Assembly (NCBI GenBank): GCA_027014065.1
Contig: JALWEL010000056.1
Span: 1-14,412 of the forward strand
DNA length: 14,412 nt
Direction: 5' to 3'
Source: DHVE2 group archaeon
GTDB lineage: Archaea; Thermoplasmatota; Thermoplasmata; Thermoplasmatales; Aciduliprofundaceae
Shown: piece after piece, positions 12,957 to 14,412 of the stretch
Numbering within the stretch: the stretch's first letter is position 1
How the letters are laid out: each line of letters opens with the position of its first letter
The notes under the pieces: generated by a model
What the model was told of the DNA's origin: nothing
Database searches by the model: none
The model's input: the letters and a program-made list of their open reading frames with translations, nothing else
Translations under genes and position numbers: made by a program

Positions 12957-14384
12957 CTACACCACTTTTACGCTCTCGCCGCCGTGCTTGGTCTCCCTCG
13001 GGCGAATCTCAACGAAGAGGGGCATGGAAACATTGCCTCCTGTAACCAGAGCAACTCCTATAGGGAGCCGCTGAATCTCTTCCAGTGAGCCCTTAGTTAG
13101 ATTCTCCACCGAGTTGCCTATCGCGCGTAGGTCATTGGGGTTCGTAACCCTCAATATGATTTGGGTGTTGCACTGCGATAAAACATTTTTATCTATTTTC
13201 GCAGGCCTCTGAGATATTATGCATAGCCCAAGCCCGAATTTGCGGCCCTCGCTGGCGATGGTTCTCAGTATTTTGCTCGATGCAGCCACACCCTGCTGGG
13301 GCACGTAGTTATGCGCCTCTTCCACCACTAGCATAAGGGGAGGAATTTTATTCCTCTTCCTCAATTCGAAGAGGGCCATGGAAAGACGCTGAACAACTAA
13401 CTCCTGAATGTCCGGAGCCACGCCCCTGAGATTTATTATAGAAATCTTGCCCTTTGTGACTATATCGTCTATCTTAGTGCCTTTCTTCGCGAAGATGCCC
13501 ATCTCCGCAAGGTATTCCAACTGCGAAATCAAAGGAGATAAATTAGGCGAGTCCTCGCTCTCCAAAACGCGTATTATGTCCTTCACATCGAAGTACTGCC
13601 TCGAGGTTCTCAACAGATCCATAGCTTTACGAAGGGGAATTAAGCTCTGCCGGGTGTCCAAATTCATCAAATTTATCAATTCCCGAGGGGTCATGGAAGC
13701 TAACGTGAATTTAAGAGGTTTTCCCTCGTTCAAATCGGTGTCGGGGGTGAATATTTTTATTTTTTGCGCGTAACCACGCGGTTTTACTCCGAATTCATCG
13801 TGCAGTTCCGATTTTTTCGCGGGATATCTGAGGGACTGATATTCCCCGTGAGGATCTATAACAATTGCGGTGACGTCCTTCTTGAGCAATTCTTCCAATA
13901 GAACGCCTGTGAGGTAGCTCTTCCCCGCGCCGGTCTTGGCAAGAACACTCACGTGCTTCTGAACCATGGTGTTTATATCGAGATAAATAGGTATGTTCTT
14001 GTGCTTGAACAATCGCCCTATGTACGCTCCCGTCTCTTTCACATCTTCAATTCCTATGACCTTCTTTATAAACTCATCCTGCGCGAAGTAAACCACGCTT
14101 CCAACGTTGAATGGTATGCGGGGATACTGCAACAACCCCTTCTCATCTCGATAACCGATAACCACGACCTTTGCCAGAACGGTCTCTTCGATATCTACGT
14201 CCTCGCCGTTCATCAATTCTTTCGCTTTATCCACCGTTAGATTCGTCTTCCTCTTTATCTCGTCTACTCTTCCTAAAACCCAGCCGAATTTTTCGTGGAG
14301 CACCTGTACGTAATCTCCCTGCTCCAACTTGCCGCTTGTGACCGTGCACGTGAATTCGGTGGTGCCCACGTCTCCGTAAATCAC
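12957..14384 (-). CDS. HerA-like bipolar helicase/ATPase (DUF87), N-terminus uncertain
   Basis: 475 residues from GTG 14384. Residues 1-~115 form a HAS-barrel (IYGDVGTTEF, DYVQVLHE). The RecA-like hexameric ATPase core follows: Walker A LAKTGAGKS at 148-156, DPHGEY at 177-182, Walker B MLVVEEAHNYVP at 351-362, then EGRKFGLG at 379-386 (likely arginine finger) and SQRPAKID at 391-398 (sensor). HerA works with the nuclease NurA, beside Mre11-Rad50, in DNA-end resection; NurA and Rad50 are not in this window. The frame stays open upstream of GTG 14384 to the window end (encoding DKPKLQKAG before it), so the true start may lie outside. It could instead be one of the HerA paralogues that act with other nucleases. 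The stop is TAG at 12957-12959. Confidence 0.88.
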   Translation of the reverse strand: MIYGDVGTTEFTCTVTSGKLEQGDYVQVLHEKFGWVLGRVDEIKRKTNLTVDKAKELMNGEDVDIEETVLAKVVVIGYRDEKGLLQYPRIPFNVGSVVYFAQDEFIKKVIGIEDVKETGAYIGRLFKHKNIPIYLDINTMVQKHVSVLAKTGAGKSYLTGVLLEELLKKDVTAIVIDPHGEYQSLRYPAKKSELHDEFGVKPRGYAQKIKIFTPDTDLNEGKPLKFTLASMTPRELINLMNLDTRQSLIPLRKAMDLLRTSRQYFDVKDIIRVLESEDSPNLSPLISQLEYLAEMGIFAKKGTKIDDIVTKGKISIINLRGVAPDIQELVVQRLSMALFELRKRNKIPPLMLVVEEAHNYVPQQGVAASSKILRTIASEGRKFGLGLCIISQRPAKIDKNVLSQCNTQIILRVTNPNDLRAIGNSVENLTKGSLEEIQRLPIGVALVTGGNVSMPLFVEIRPRETKHGGESVKVV

Positions 14385-14412
14385 ACCTGCCTTCTGGAGC
14401 TTCGGTTTATCT

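Noticed and set aside
1..14412. CRISPR arrays, insertion sequences, integrase genes or phage islands
   Set aside because: No spaced direct repeats, transposase motifs or terminal inverted repeats were seen; the genes are mostly housekeeping and tightly packed.

Overview
The window reads as a chromosomal segment of an archaeon. The evidence is an intron-bearing tRNA(CAU) with a bulge-helix-bulge splice structure, archaeal-type UMP kinase, PRPP synthase and MptE (DUF115), several archaea-centred families (DUF835, DUF373, DUF357, UPF0248/DUF504, a HerA-like ATPase), and TATA-like boxes about 23-29 bp upstream of start codons. The gene mix (DUF835 signalling protein, no methanogenesis genes, bacterial-type SerRS, heavy AGA/AGG and ATA codon use) suggests a thermophilic euryarchaeon, perhaps related to Thermoplasmatota/Aciduliprofundum. 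That placement is inference. Coding density is very high, and no insertion sequence, CRISPR array, integrase or phage gene was seen.

Layout. Positions 1-1868 (minus, C-terminus outside the window) hold a large signalling protein: a DUF835-like N-terminus, apparently duplicated, followed by a STAND/AAA_16-type ATPase. Divergent from it is a plus-strand sensor (1971-3005) in which a V4R/TIGR02265-like ligand-binding domain is fused to a complete hemerythrin domain. A tldD-tldE pair follows (3065-5799), translationally linked by a perfect Shine-Dalgarno sequence over the tldD stop. Next is a leaderless pyrH (UMP kinase, 5840-6496) overlapping a DUF2085 membrane protein (6465-7028). That gene overlaps tail-to-tail by 11 bp with a minus-strand operon, read from right to left as DUF373 membrane protein (8296-9432), mptE (7683-8336), an unknown five-helix membrane protein (7233-7670) and UPF0248 (7018-7251). 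serS (9458-10792, minus) lies upstream of this operon and is divergent from prs (10921-11790, plus). prs is followed after 20 bp by the split tRNA(CAU) gene (11811-11931) and a short GC hairpin with a T-run. The right part (12001-14412, minus) holds DUF357, a secreted permuted NlpC/P60-like (YiiX-type) protein, and a HerA-like ATPase whose N-terminus may extend past the window end.

Working together: pyrH and prs serve nucleotide synthesis, mptE serves pterin cofactor synthesis, and serS and the tRNA serve translation. TldD and TldE should form one heteromeric metalloprotease. The most unusual region is the left end, where a hemerythrin-based putative O2/NO/iron sensor is divergent from a DUF835-STAND ATPase. 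This could be a sensory module, but the link rests only on adjacency and domain content. No gap between genes exceeds about 130 bp.
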